Source of the DNA: Streptomyces sp. MMBL 11-1
Lineage (GTDB): Bacteria; Actinomycetota; Actinomycetes; Streptomycetales; Streptomycetaceae
Reading direction: 5' to 3'
Assembly: GCF_028622875.1 (NCBI RefSeq)
Contig: NZ_CP117709.1
Span: forward strand, 6,575,001 to 6,639,000
Length of the DNA stretch: 64,000 bases
In this document: piece after piece, positions 28,200-37,481 of the stretch
Layout: every line of letters begins with the position of its first letter
Position numbering within the stretch: the first letter of the stretch is position 1
Notes under the pieces: generated by a model
Told to the model about the DNA's origin: nothing
Database searches by the model: none
What the model saw: only the letters and a program-made list of their open reading frames with translations
Translations under genes and position numbers: made by a program

Positions 28200-30779
28200 G
28201 TGAGCAATGAGTTAGGCACGCGTATGCGTCACCTGCGCAGACGCGCGGGCCTCACCCAGGAGCAGCTGGCGGAGCGGGCCGAGGTGAGCGTGAGCACGAT
28301 CGGCCGACTGGAGAACGGCAGGCTCCCCGAGCACCGGCTGAGGACGCTGCAGAAGGTGGCGGAAGTCCTGGACGTGAAGCCGGAGGAATGGCAACGACTC
28401 ACCGCGACCATGGACGGGCCACAGCCGGCCCTCGCCGATGCGGCCGAGGTGCTGACACCCGCCGGTACGCGAGGGGAGCCGACCCCCGCTGCTCGGCCCG
28501 AGGATCCGGCACCGCCCGTTCGGCCCGAGCAGCCGGCGCCGCCCGTTCAGCCCGGGACTCAGGCGGGGGCCCCTGCACCTGCCGCGCCCACGCCCGCACC
28601 TGCCGCCCCCGCCCCCATCCCCGTCCCCGGGACGGCCGTGTCGTCGCCGGCCGGCCCGCTCGCCGACGCCGCCGCCTCACTGGCCCGTGAGGTCGGCCGA
28701 CGCTGGCAGCGGGAGGAAAAGCACCGCCGCGTCCACGACCCGTTCCCGCTGCCCGTGCGATACCAGCCGGCTCCCGCCGCCCTGATGGACCGTCCGGAGA
28801 ACATCCAGCGTCTGCAGCCGGGAGTCCCTGCCCGGGACCTCGACCTGAACGGCGATCTGCGGACTGTCGCCGACACCTATCGGAGTATCGAATCGCAGCG
28901 ACTGGTCATTCTCGGGCGCGCCGGCTCGGGGAAGTCCATCCTGGCCATCAAGTTCGTCCTTGAACTTCTCGCGGCCCCGACTCCCTCCCTCCGGGTGCCG
29001 GTCATTCTCAGCATCGGATCCTGGGACCCGCTGGCCATCACGCCGCGGGACCTGCTGGTCGACCATCTCCTACGGGACCACCCGCATCTGGCCCGTACGA
29101 CTCCCGAGGGCGCGACACTGGCCGCCGAACTCGTCGACTCCGATCTGATTCTCCCCGTCCTGGACGGTTTCGACGAACTCGCCGAAGCCCTGCGCGGCCC
29201 CGCGCTGGAAGCACTCAACGCCACGTCCCACCCCGTGGTCCTGACCAGCCGCCAGGACGAGTACGCCCGAGCAGTCCGCGACGTGCACGCGCCTCTGGTG
29301 CTGGCAGCCTGCGTCGAACTCGCCGACCTCACCGTCGAGGATCTGGCCGCGTACCTGCCCCGGACCGACCGCCTCGGCGACTCCCTGGGCAGCCGCGGAG
29401 CCACAGGCGTGTGGGGTGCCGTCCTGGACGAACTACGGGTCCATAACACCCCGGCGAGCAGCCGACTCGGACAGGTCCTGGGAACGCCCCTGATGGTCAC
29501 CCTGGCGCGGACGATGTACAGCGAGGTGCCCGGCAACGACCCGGTCGAACTGCTTGACCCCGCGAGCTTTCCTACCGGGCGCCACCTTGAGGAACATCTG
29601 TTGGCGAACTTCGTGCCCACGGTCTACCGGCACCGCACCCCCGAACGGGCCGACCCCGCCACCGGGCAGCGCAACCGCGACCCTGAGCAGGCCGAACGCT
29701 GGCTCGGCTACCTCGCCCACACCCTGACCACCGGGGCCCACGAGCACGGAGACCTCGCCTGGTGGCGGTTCGGCGCGTCCGTACGGCTGCCGATGCGCAT
29801 CCTGTACACCGCGCTGATCGGCGGACTGTGCATGTTCGCGGCCAACTGGCTTGTCATACTGTTCACCGTTTCCATCGGGTACAGGCGCTCCGTGCAGGCG
29901 CCGGCGATGGTCGAGGTGACGGTGTTCGGGCTCTGCTCCGCGGTCGTCTTCGGTCTCGTGCACTGTGCCCTGGCCGCGATGGGCCGTACCGTGGCCGTTC
30001 CGACCCAGGTACGACTCAGGCTGGCGGCCGTGGCCCCCGGGGTCGAGCACAGACCGGTTCGTGAGATCCTCACGCGCTTCGGGGTCGGGCTGCTGGGCGG
30101 CTCTGTGCTGGGGGTCGCGCATGCCTGGTCGAAGGCACTGTTTCGCGCGCTGGCCGGAACATCCCCGCACGCGGATCTGATCGGAGCGGCGATACAGGAC
30201 ACGCTGGCCGCGGGACTGATCTTCGGTCTGACGGCCGGCTTGGCCTTCGGACTCATCGCAGCCTTCGAGGCGCCCGTGGACATCGCGGCCGCGGCCACGC
30301 CGATGCGACTGCTGTCCGTCAACCGGTCGACCGCCACCCGGCAGTTCCTCGTGCTGGCTGCCGCTGTCACAGTCGGAGTCGCCATCTGCGGATATGTCGT
30401 CGTCGGCCTGCTCCAGCAGGTGCTGCCCTGGACGCTGCTGTGGCCGCTGGACGCGGCTCTGCTGCTGGGGGCGGTCGGCGGGCTGGGCGGATCGGCGGCG
30501 TACGTGCTCGCACTCACGGCGTGGGGGCAGTGGCTGACTGTGGCCCGGTTCTGGCTTCCGTTGACGCGCAGACTGCCGTGGGACACCGCAGCCTTCCTGG
30601 ACGACGCCTATCGCCGAGGGGTGCTCCGGCAGGCCGGGGCCGTCTACCAGTTCCGGCACATCCGGCTCCAGCAACACCTCGCTCGCGTCCACGTCAGCTC
30701 CGGCCGCGTCACCCGTTACGTGAAACCGGGCCGGATGCGCCGCGCATCCGGGGGGAGGGCATCGCCGGAAGGCCGTTGA
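28200..30779 (+). CDS. XRE-NACHT NTPase with C-terminal multi-pass membrane domain
   Basis: The 859-residue protein has three parts. Residues about 1-65 are an XRE helix-turn-helix (GLTQEQLAERAEVSVSTIGR). A proline/alanine-rich linker runs to about 150. A NACHT-type STAND NTPase follows, with Walker A GRAGSGKS near 239-246 and Walker B LILPVLDGFDEL near 316-327. From about 525 there are roughly seven membrane helices, followed by a short C-terminal segment (LRQAGAVYQFRHIRLQQHLA) typical of Streptomyces NACHT proteins. NACHT proteins act as sensors that oligomerise on a trigger, and some bacterial ones defend against phage. No leucine-rich or other sensor repeat is seen; the membrane part may be effector or sensor. 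GTG 28200 is the start. Confidence 0.85.
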   Translation: MSNELGTRMRHLRRRAGLTQEQLAERAEVSVSTIGRLENGRLPEHRLRTLQKVAEVLDVKPEEWQRLTATMDGPQPALADAAEVLTPAGTRGEPTPAARPEDPAPPVRPEQPAPPVQPGTQAGAPAPAAPTPAPAAPAPIPVPGTAVSSPAGPLADAAASLAREVGRRWQREEKHRRVHDPFPLPVRYQPAPAALMDRPENIQRLQPGVPARDLDLNGDLRTVADTYRSIESQRLVILGRAGSGKSILAIKFVLELLAAPTPSLRVPVILSIGSWDPLAITPRDLLVDHLLRDHPHLARTTPEGATLAAELVDSDLILPVLDGFDELAEALRGPALEALNATSHPVVLTSRQDEYARAVRDVHAPLVLAACVELADLTVEDLAAYLPRTDRLGDSLGSRGATGVWGAVLDELRVHNTPASSRLGQVLGTPLMVTLARTMYSEVPGNDPVELLDPASFPTGRHLEEHLLANFVPTVYRHRTPERADPATGQRNRDPEQAERWLGYLAHTLTTGAHEHGDLAWWRFGASVRLPMRILYTALIGGLCMFAANWLVILFTVSIGYRRSVQAPAMVEVTVFGLCSAVVFGLVHCALAAMGRTVAVPTQVRLRLAAVAPGVEHRPVREILTRFGVGLLGGSVLGVAHAWSKALFRALAGTSPHADLIGAAIQDTLAAGLIFGLTAGLAFGLIAAFEAPVDIAAAATPMRLLSVNRSTATRQFLVLAAAVTVGVAICGYVVVGLLQQVLPWTLLWPLDAALLLGAVGGLGGSAAYVLALTAWGQWLTVARFWLPLTRRLPWDTAAFLDDAYRRGVLRQAGAVYQFRHIRLQQHLARVHVSSGRVTRYVKPGRMRRASGGRASPEGR

Positions 30780-31550
30780 GGGTCTGTTCGGTGGCCAGGG
30801 CGGCTTTCGCTGCAGCCGTGTTCCCGTCGGGTGCTGCCGATCCCAGCCTTGGGAGGGTGATGCCGTGCGCGTAGAGGCCGTCGGGCGCGCCGAGCGCTCA
30901 CCATTTGGCAATCGTTCAGGAGGTCGTCAGAACTCTGACTCTTCCTGCCACTCCACACACGTAGGTCGCCGCCCTCCGGAGAGCAGAAATTGTCTTACCG
31001 CCTCACGTAAAAGGGGGGAGTGGAATTTCCGCAGTATCGCGAAACTCTTGCGGGTTGTTCGCTATGTAGTAAATCACCTCCCCGCCCTGCACTTTCGAAG
31101 GGCCGGCCGAGATGCAGTTCGTTTCCTCGATGGAGCTTACGACTCCTGCCTGCCGTTCCCTGTTGGCACCAACCAGGAACTCATGATCCGGAAACCCTGA
31201 AGGGAGGAGTTCGCGCTGCAGACTAAGTGGACGATAAGAGGCGCCCCCTCGTCTTCAGCATCGCCCTGGACCGGCGCACCGAACGCGCCCACTACGACGC
31301 GAGCTGGGCCCACAACACCGGCCTCCCCAACGAGCTGAACATGCGGCGCGACGGAGACCTCGGGTCTCCCGCCTACACACCGGATGACCGCTCCTGTTCT
31401 GCGCGGTACGGTCCCTTCGGACATCAGACATGAACAGAAACTTCCCACAGCTCAAGATCTGCCAGACAGCGCTTAGGTGTCATCTCATACGCCGACATCG
31501 GTAGACTGTCGTTTGTGGTTAGGAAGCCTGCCCCTAGCCAAAAAACCGCG
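30780..31550. other. Lower-GC region without convincing genes
   Basis: This 770-base stretch has mixed base composition and runs such as GTAAAAGGGGGGAG, unlike the flanking genes. Short open frames on both strands lack ribosome binding sites and typical codon use. A minus-strand frame (31254 down to 31003) is open for 83 codons but has no start before its last third; it may be the truncated end of a foreign gene. A plus-strand frame at 31227-31433 (68 codons, GTG) is also possible but unsupported. Confidence 0.5.
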
Positions 31551-31964
31551 TCACGCCACCGAATCGATCCGCCGGGCACACACATCAAGAATTGTCTGCA
31601 AGTCAGCGATTACCTGATCACGCGCTTCCTGATGGCCGGGGAGTCCCTTCCACGCAGTCTCCAACGCTTCGCCAAGTGCTGCGGTGACCTTCTCCGGGAC
31701 GAACCGCGCACCGAAGTCATACCCTGAGTCAGCTCGGGTGCGCAGGTCCAGTTCCACCGCGTCCCAGGCGTCCTGGATCGCTGACTGGTTCTCGATCTCT
31801 CCGGTAGGCTTTTCCAGGACTCGAATGAGGATCTGGATGTTCTTGTGGGCCTGCGTGCACAGCTTCCGATAGCGAGTCCACATCTTATGCGTGGCTACCA
31901 CAGTGGCGATCCCGATCGTGACCGCTAGGGCTGGCAGCACCTTGACGTTGTTGGGCGACGTCAT
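31551..31964 (-). CDS. Small membrane-anchored protein of unknown function
   Basis: The 137-residue protein has one N-terminal hydrophobic helix (VLPALAVTIGIATVVATHKM), then a mostly helical, charged soluble part that could form a coiled coil. The family is not recognised. Its ATG lies inside the conserved end of the decayed helicase-nuclease gene, in a different frame, so the start context was created by the break. It could be a real captured gene or an accidental frame; codon use is less biased than in the core genes. Confidence 0.45.
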   Translation of the reverse strand: MTSPNNVKVLPALAVTIGIATVVATHKMWTRYRKLCTQAHKNIQILIRVLEKPTGEIENQSAIQDAWDAVELDLRTRADSGYDFGARFVPEKVTAALGEALETAWKGLPGHQEARDQVIADLQTILDVCARRIDSVA

Positions 31965-31967
31965 GGA

Positions 31968-33430
31968 GCGACTTGCCGTACCCGAGTTCCTTCTGCAACG
32001 GCGAGTCGAAGCCGTACAGGAACCGCAGCTTGAACTGGTACGGACATTCGAACAGGTACTTCAGCTCGCTGAAGCTGAAGACGATATCGGGCGTGTCGGA
32101 CAGGGGGGTGAAGGCACCCGATTCAGCGTGGACTCGTCGGGCCTGGCAGCCTCCCGGGTCAGGACGTAGGTGTTGCGGGTCGCCTCGGCGAAGAACTGGG
32201 ACTCCCGCTGGTAAAGCTTGCCCGGCCCGGGGGAGTAAGAGAGAGCGAGGTACTTCTGGGCGCGGGTCGCCGCCACGTAGAAGAGCCGGCGCTCGTCGTC
32301 CTCGCTGCCGCGGTAGCGGTCGGCGTCGTTGACGGCCGCCTCCGGGACGATGTGGAACACACCGAGTCCGCCCTGCCGCTTGCTGGGGAAGCGGTTGCGA
32401 CGCATACAGGGCACGAACACCGCCGGCCACTGCATGCCCTTGGCTTGGTGGACGGTGGCGATCGTGACGGCGTCGGGCCGCGCATATCCGGCGTCGGCGT
32501 CACTCTCCTCGTAGTAGTCGCCGGCCTGGTGCTCCAGCCACTTGGCGAAGGTGGCGAACCGGTCGGGCGGACTGCTGAGGAAGCGGATGCGCTCGTAGTC
32601 GCCGATGGCGGTGCTGAACCGTCCCAGGTTGTAGAAGGCGAGCTCGCTGCGCTCGCGGCCGACCTCAGCCGTGAGGTGTTCCTCGCGGATGCCGACCTCG
32701 CCTAGGAAACGCTGGTAGGTGCCCTGGATCGTGTAGGCGTCCCAGGGCATGCCCTCCGCCCAGCCGCGGGCCTCGTCGAGGATCTTCACCCCGCGCTTCA
32801 GGGCCTCCTCGCGGAGCCCGAGTCGGGCGTCCGTCCAGGCCGTCACGACGGCGTCACCGTCGACGGCTCCGGCGATGTAGTCGAAGCAGGTCTTGGCAGC
32901 CTGGACCTCGGGCGTCTGGAACAGGCGGCTCAGGCCCTTGATGATGTAGCGGATGCCCCGGGCGTGCATCGCCGTGACCAGCGGGTCGGCGTCCCCCGAC
33001 ACGCTGCGGAAGAGGACAGCGAAGTCCGAGTACGCCAGGCCCCGTGGCGGCGTGCCGGCACGGTCGGTGAAGGGCAGGCCGATCATCCACTCGATGCGGT
33101 CGCAGATCCACGTGGCCTCCTCCTGCGGCGTACCGAAGGAGAGGGCCAGCAGGTCGCCACGGTCATAGCTCTGGTGTCCACTGGCGATCATCGACTTGCT
33201 CAGCCGACGCAAGGGATCGATGCCCTCCGCCACCCGGCGTGCAAGGTCCACCACCGCCTTGGACGAGCGGAAGTTCTCGTTGAGCGTCACGGTCTTGGCG
33301 CTGCTGTGGCGGGTGGGGAACGTCAGGATGTTGTTCACCGCGCTTCCGCGCCACTGGTAGATCGTCTGGTCGTCGTCCCCCACGACGCATAGGTTTGCGC
33401 CGAACTGGATGAGGCCGGCGCCCGGGGTAG
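31968..33430 (-). pseudogene. UvrD-type helicase / PD-(D/E)XK nuclease, truncated and frameshifted
   Basis: Minus-strand sequence encodes superfamily 1 helicase motifs from motif III (VVGDDDQTIYQWRG) through IV and V (VTIATVHQAKGMQWPAVFVP) to VI (RRLFYVAATRA). The N-terminal third, with motifs I and II, is missing: homology starts near 33430, just after the hairpin of the murA-like gene. Near 32115-32140 the frame shifts. In the new frame the sequence reads FSFSELKYLFECPYQFKLR and LGYGKSLHDV, the start of a Cas4/RecB-like PD-(D/E)XK nuclease, before stopping at a second break near 31968. Intact relatives are DNA repair or phage-defence helicase-nucleases. The gene cannot make a working enzyme. 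Confidence 0.85.
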
Positions 33431-33535
33431 CGCCGCCATCGACGCGATCTTCGCGTAGCCGCGACCGGTCCGCTGGGCCCGTGGAGTGTGGCTCGTAGCC
33501 CGCCGCAGGCCCAAAGTCCCAGAGAAGTCCCGGAC

Positions 33536-33594
33536 ATGCCGCCGCACCCCTCCCTGACCCGCTAAATGGCAGGTCAGATGGGGTGCGGCGGCAT
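33536..33594 (-). terminator. Terminator of the murA-like gene
   Basis: ATGCCGCCGCACCCC (33536-33550) pairs perfectly with 33580-33594, and CTGACC (33554-33559) pairs with 33572-33577 after a small internal loop. The hairpin begins eight bases past the stop on the minus strand. Confidence 0.9.
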
Positions 33595-33619
33595 CGTCGT
33601 GTCAAATGTCCCGGAAGAT
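33570..33619 (-). repeat. 3' end of the murA-like gene, attachment-site-like partner copy
   Basis: This is the partner of the diverged block at 24062-24111 (39 of 50 bases identical, no gaps). It covers the last codons, the stop and one arm of the terminator. The shared 13-base core is at 33607-33619. Confidence 0.6.
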
Positions 33620-35131
33620 CTCGATCTGCGCGCCCACCGAGTTGAGGCGCTCGGCCAGCTCCTCGTAACCGCGGTTGATCACATAGACGTTGCGGAGTAC
33701 GGAGGTGCCTTCCGCCGCCATCATCGCCAGCAGCACCACCACGGCGGGCCGCAGCGCGGGCGGGCACATCATCTCCGCGGCGCGCCAGCGGGTCGGGCCC
33801 TCGACCAGGACCCGGTGGGGGTCGAGGAGTTGGAGGCGGCCGCCGAGGCGGTTGAGGTCGGTGAGGTAGATCGCGCGGTTGTCGTAGACCCAGTCGTGGA
33901 TCAGGGTCTGGCCGTGTGCGGCGGCGGCGATCGCCGCGAAGAACGGGACGTTGTCGATGTTGAGGCCGGGGAACGGCATCGGGTGGATCTTGTCGATCGG
34001 CGCCTCCAGCTTGGAGGGCCGCACCGTCAGGTCCACCAGGCGGGTGCGCGCGTTGTCGGCGGCGTACTCCGGGGTGCGGTCGCAGTCGACGCCCATCTCC
34101 TCCAGGACCGCGAGCTCGATCTCCAGGAACTCGATCGGCACCCGGCGGATGGTGAGTTCGGACTCGGTCACCACGGCGGCGGCCAGCAGGCTCATCGCCT
34201 CGACCGGGTCCTCCGAGGGGGAGTAGTCCACGTCCACGTCGATCTGCGGGACCCCGTGCACGGTGAGTGTCGTCGTGCCGATCCCGTCGACCCGTACGCC
34301 CAGAGCCTCCAGGAAGAAGCACAGGTCCTGGACCATGTAGTTGGACGAGGCGTTGCGGATGACGGTCGTACCGTCGTGGCGGGCGGCGGCCAGCAGGGCG
34401 TTCTCGGTCACCGTGTCGCCGCGCTCGGTCAGCACGATGGGCCGGCCGGGGGAGACGGAACGGTCCACCTGTGCGTGGTACAGGCCCTCCGTGGCGGCGA
34501 TCTCCAGCCCGAACCGGCGCAGCGCGATCATGTGCGGCTCGATGGTGCGGGTGCCGAGGTCGCAGCCGCCCGCGTACGGCAGGGTGAACTGCTCCGTCCG
34601 GTGCAGCAGCGGACCCAGGAACATGATGATCGAGCGGGTGCGGCGCGCCGCGTCGGCGTCGATCGCCTCCAGGTCCAGCTGCGCGGGCGGCACGATCTCC
34701 AGGTCCACGCCGTCGTTGACCCAGCGGGTGCGCACCCCGATGGAGTTCAGCACCTCCAGGAGCCGGAACACCTCCTCGATCCTGGCCACCCGGCGCAGGA
34801 CCGTGCGCCCCTTGTTGAGGAGCGAGGCGCACAGCAGCGCGACACAGGCGTTCTTGCTGGTCTTGACGTCGATGGCCCCGGAGAGCCGACGGCCGCCGAC
34901 GACCCGCAGATGCATGGGCCCGGCGTAACCGAGCGACACGATCTCGCTGTCAAGGGCTTCGCCGATGCGGGCGATCATCTCAAGGCTGATGTTCTGGTTG
35001 CCGCGCTCGATGCGGTTGACGGCGCTCTGGCTCGTGGCGAGCGCCTCGGCCAACTGCGTCTGTGTCCAGCCCCGGTGCTGACGGGCGTCACGGATGAGTT
35101 TGCCGATGCGTGCGAGGTAGTCGTCTGACAT
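33602..35131 (-). CDS. murA: MurA-like enolpyruvyl transferase with N-terminal XRE helix-turn-helix
   Basis: The 509-residue protein begins with an XRE helix-turn-helix (about residues 6-62; WTQTQLAEALATSQSAVNR). A full two-lobed enolpyruvyl-transferase fold follows (about 72-509). Lys93-Asn94 match the substrate-binding KN of MurA, and Cys190 in GGCDLG matches the phosphoenolpyruvate/fosfomycin Cys. MurA transfers enolpyruvate to UDP-GlcNAc as the first committed step of peptidoglycan synthesis. The fused DNA-binding domain suggests that it also regulates genes, possibly sensing UDP-GlcNAc or PEP. The gene next to acnA in S. coelicolor (SCO5998 as I recall) has the same product type. A TATCTC-type inverted repeat lies just before its start. 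Confidence 0.88.
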   Translation of the reverse strand: MSDDYLARIGKLIRDARQHRGWTQTQLAEALATSQSAVNRIERGNQNISLEMIARIGEALDSEIVSLGYAGPMHLRVVGGRRLSGAIDVKTSKNACVALLCASLLNKGRTVLRRVARIEEVFRLLEVLNSIGVRTRWVNDGVDLEIVPPAQLDLEAIDADAARRTRSIIMFLGPLLHRTEQFTLPYAGGCDLGTRTIEPHMIALRRFGLEIAATEGLYHAQVDRSVSPGRPIVLTERGDTVTENALLAAARHDGTTVIRNASSNYMVQDLCFFLEALGVRVDGIGTTTLTVHGVPQIDVDVDYSPSEDPVEAMSLLAAAVVTESELTIRRVPIEFLEIELAVLEEMGVDCDRTPEYAADNARTRLVDLTVRPSKLEAPIDKIHPMPFPGLNIDNVPFFAAIAAAAHGQTLIHDWVYDNRAIYLTDLNRLGGRLQLLDPHRVLVEGPTRWRAAEMMCPPALRPAVVVLLAMMAAEGTSVLRNVYVINRGYEELAERLNSVGAQIEIFRDI

Positions 35132-35142
35132 GTCGGCAGGTT

Positions 35143-35158
35143 ATCTCAGATATGAGAT
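35143..35158 (-). promoter_or_regulatory. Inverted repeat before the murA-like gene
   Basis: ATCTCA (35143-35148) and TGAGAT (35153-35158) are inverted around GATA, 12 bases before the start codon on the minus strand. It shares the pattern TATCTC-N6-GAGAT with a repeat upstream of acnA. It is a candidate target of the protein's own helix-turn-helix. Confidence 0.5.
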
Positions 35159-35344
35159 GAGAATGATGTGGGGGTGTGCCGTTCGAGTGACGGGTGTGCA
35201 CCGGCTCCTCGTATGCCGCCTCTTTCCATCGTCGCCCGCGCGGCAGTGAAGGGCGCGGTCCGCGCGTCCGTACGGGTCGGGGGGCCGCGCCCGCCGCCCC
35301 CTCCCACCGGCCTCGGCGGGAGGGGGCGGAGGCGCAGACCGCCC

Positions 35345-35797
35345 TTACGCCGACGGGGGGCCTGCCGGGCCGTCCGGTGCCGGAGCGTCAAGGACGGCGG
35401 CCACGGCCTCGATCTCGACGAGCTGGTCCGTGTAGCCGAGCACGGTGACGCCCATCAGGGTGCTGGGCACGTCGTGGTCGCCGAAGGAGTCCCGGACCAC
35501 TTCCCAGGCGGCCACGAGATCCTCCTGCCGGGCCGACGCCACGAGGACCCGGGTGCTGATGACGTCCTCGACCGAAGCGCCCGCGTCGGCGAGCGCCGTC
35601 CGCAGGTTCTCCACGGACTTCGCCGCCTGGCCCGCGTAATCCCCCACGGCCACGGTGTCGCCGTGCTCGTCGAGCGGACAGGATCCGGCGAGGAAGATCA
35701 GCCGGGACTCGGCGGGCGCCGTGGCCGCATAGGCGTACTCGGCCACGTCGGAGAGGGAGCGGGAACGGATCAGCGAAACGGCGCTGGTGCGCGTCAT
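35345..35797 (-). CDS. RidA family protein
   Basis: The 150-residue protein has RidA features: IFLAGSCPLDEHGDTVAVGD near the N terminus, GDYAGQAAKSVENLRTAL in the first helix, and MGVTVLGYTDQLVEIEAVAAV at the end. The Arg found at the substrate site of enamine deaminases is not obvious (the segment reads PSTLMGVTVL), so it may belong to the YjgH-like side of the family without deaminase activity. AGGAG precedes ATG 35797. It is a stand-alone gene in the core region. Confidence 0.75.
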   Translation of the reverse strand: MTRTSAVSLIRSRSLSDVAEYAYAATAPAESRLIFLAGSCPLDEHGDTVAVGDYAGQAAKSVENLRTALADAGASVEDVISTRVLVASARQEDLVAAWEVVRDSFGDHDVPSTLMGVTVLGYTDQLVEIEAVAAVLDAPAPDGPAGPPSA

Positions 35798-36054
35798 GGT
35801 GGTGCGTCTCCTGGTGCTGGGCGCGTGCTGGGTATTGGTCGTGCCGGTGGTGCGGGCCGGGGGCGTGCGGGCCGGGCCGGGCCGGGTGTTCCGCGCTCTG
35901 TCGTCCGCCCCCTGAGCAGGCATCCTTTCAGCGCGCGTCGCGTCCCGCTTCTCGTTTTCCGGCGGGCCGCCGTCGACCGTCCCGTCCCCTGTGCGGGGCG
36001 CCCCTGACGAGAAAGTCGGATGATCGGCGAACGGCGCGCCACTAGGGTGCCCTC

Positions 36055-36489
36055 ATGGCTCCGATCAGGCAGGTGCAGATCACCTTCGACTGCGCGTCGC
36101 CCTCGCGCGTCGCGTATTTCTGGTGCGAGGTGCTGGGGTACGTCGTTCCTCCGCCGCCGAAGGGGTTCGCCACGTGGGGTGACCACGACCTCTCCCTGCC
36201 GCCCGGGAAGCGGGACGCGGGCTTCGTCTGCCAGGACCCCACGGGGGTCGGCCCGCGGATGTACTTCCAGCGCGTTCCCGAAGGCAAGGTCGTCAAGAAC
36301 CGGGTGCATCTCTGCGTCCGGGTCGGCACCGGACTCGTGGGGGAGGAGCGCCTCGCCGCGCTGGAGGCCGAGTGCGCGCGACTCCTGCCGCTCGGCGCGA
36401 AGCGCGTACGCCTGCTCCTCGCCGACGAGGAGAACGAGTCCTGCCTCGTCATGCAGGACATCGAGGGCAACGAGTTCTGCCTCGACTGA
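36055..36489 (+). CDS. VOC-superfamily (glyoxalase-like) protein
   Basis: The 144-residue protein has two beta-alpha-beta-beta-beta units. The N-terminal unit includes VQITFDCASPSRVAYFW, and the C-terminal unit ends in MQDIEGNEFCLD, the usual end of glyoxalase_6-type proteins. No set of four metal ligands is certain. Members include small-molecule binding, resistance and lyase proteins. A TAGGGT hexamer sits six bases before the ATG, suggesting a leaderless mRNA. Confidence 0.82.
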   Translation: MAPIRQVQITFDCASPSRVAYFWCEVLGYVVPPPPKGFATWGDHDLSLPPGKRDAGFVCQDPTGVGPRMYFQRVPEGKVVKNRVHLCVRVGTGLVGEERLAALEAECARLLPLGAKRVRLLLADEENESCLVMQDIEGNEFCLD

Positions 36490-36578
36490 CACACCGCGCC
36501 CGGTCCGCGTGGGCAGGGCCCGGGTGTCGTATGGCCACGCGCACCCGACCCCCCCCGCACTCACTACCGTGACTTCGC

Positions 36579-37481
36579 ATGACCGGCATCGAGATCGAGA
36601 TCACGGCAGACCTGGTCCGCGGCCTGCTCCAGGAGCAGCATCCGGACCTCGCGGGGCTGGCCGTCCGTGAGGTCACCGGCGGATGGGACAACCAGCAGTG
36701 GCGCCTCGGGGGCGAGTTGGCCGTCCGTATGCCGCGTACGGAACGCGCCCCGGAACTGCAGCGCAAGGAGCGCCGATGGCTTCCGGTCCTGGCCCCCCGC
36801 CTGCCCCTGCCCGTCCCGAACCCCGTGCGGACCGGTGAACCGTCCGTGCGCTTCCCGAAGCCCTGGACGATCATGACGTGGGTCCCCGGCGAGCCGCTGG
36901 ACCGCACCTCGATCAGCCGCGGCGACCACGCGGCCGGCGCTCTCGCGGACTTCCTCCGGGCACTCCACGTGGCGGCGCCCGCCGACGCGCCGGCCGGTTC
37001 GGACCGCGGCGGTCACCCGGGCCTGCACACGGAGGGCTTCGACCACTTCTTCCACGCCGTCGTCCCCGAGGGCGTCGCCGACGAGGTCCGGGCCGTCTGG
37101 GAGGACGCCGTCGCGGCGCCGGGGTGGGAGGGGCCGCCGGTGTGGGTCCACGGTGACCTCCACCCCGCGAACGTCGTCGTGTCGGACGGGACGCTCTCGG
37201 GCGTGATCGACTTCGGTGACCTGTTCGCCGGTGATCCGGCGTGGGACCTCGCGGCCGCGTGGGTCGTCCTCCCCGGGGGCGCCGCCTCACGGTTCTTCGA
37301 CGCGTACGAGCGTGCGGACGGGGCGACGATCCGGCGCGCCCGCGGGCTGGCCGCTCTGAAGAGCCTCTTCCTCATGCTCATGGGCCGGAACGGGGACCGG
37401 GGGCTTCCCGGCGGCAAGCCGGCCTGGGGGCCCGCGGGCCGGACGGCGCTCGACCGCGTTCTGCGTACGGGTGTGGTCTGA
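36579..37481 (+). CDS. Aminoglycoside-phosphotransferase-family kinase
   Basis: The 300-residue protein has the APH/choline-kinase fold: the catalytic loop VHGDLHPANVVV (about residues 189-200) and the metal-binding IDFGDLFAGDPAWDLA (about 210-225). The N lobe has TGGWDNQQWRLG as a nucleotide loop. It probably phosphorylates a hydroxyl on a small molecule. Members of this group in Streptomyces can give aminoglycoside or macrolide resistance, but most have unknown substrates. It is 90 bases after the VOC gene and has no clear ribosome binding site. Confidence 0.83.
   Translation: MTGIEIEITADLVRGLLQEQHPDLAGLAVREVTGGWDNQQWRLGGELAVRMPRTERAPELQRKERRWLPVLAPRLPLPVPNPVRTGEPSVRFPKPWTIMTWVPGEPLDRTSISRGDHAAGALADFLRALHVAAPADAPAGSDRGGHPGLHTEGFDHFFHAVVPEGVADEVRAVWEDAVAAPGWEGPPVWVHGDLHPANVVVSDGTLSGVIDFGDLFAGDPAWDLAAAWVVLPGGAASRFFDAYERADGATIRRARGLAALKSLFLMLMGRNGDRGLPGGKPAWGPAGRTALDRVLRTGVV

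Noticed and set aside
31227..31433. Possible 68-residue plus-strand gene
   Set aside because: The GTG start has GGGAGGAG 17 bases away, too far, and no family or codon bias supports it.
24186..33600. CRISPR array, integrase or transposase gene in the accessory segment
   Set aside because: No regularly spaced direct repeats and no recombinase motifs were found, so the insertion model rests only on the end repeats and the broken gene.
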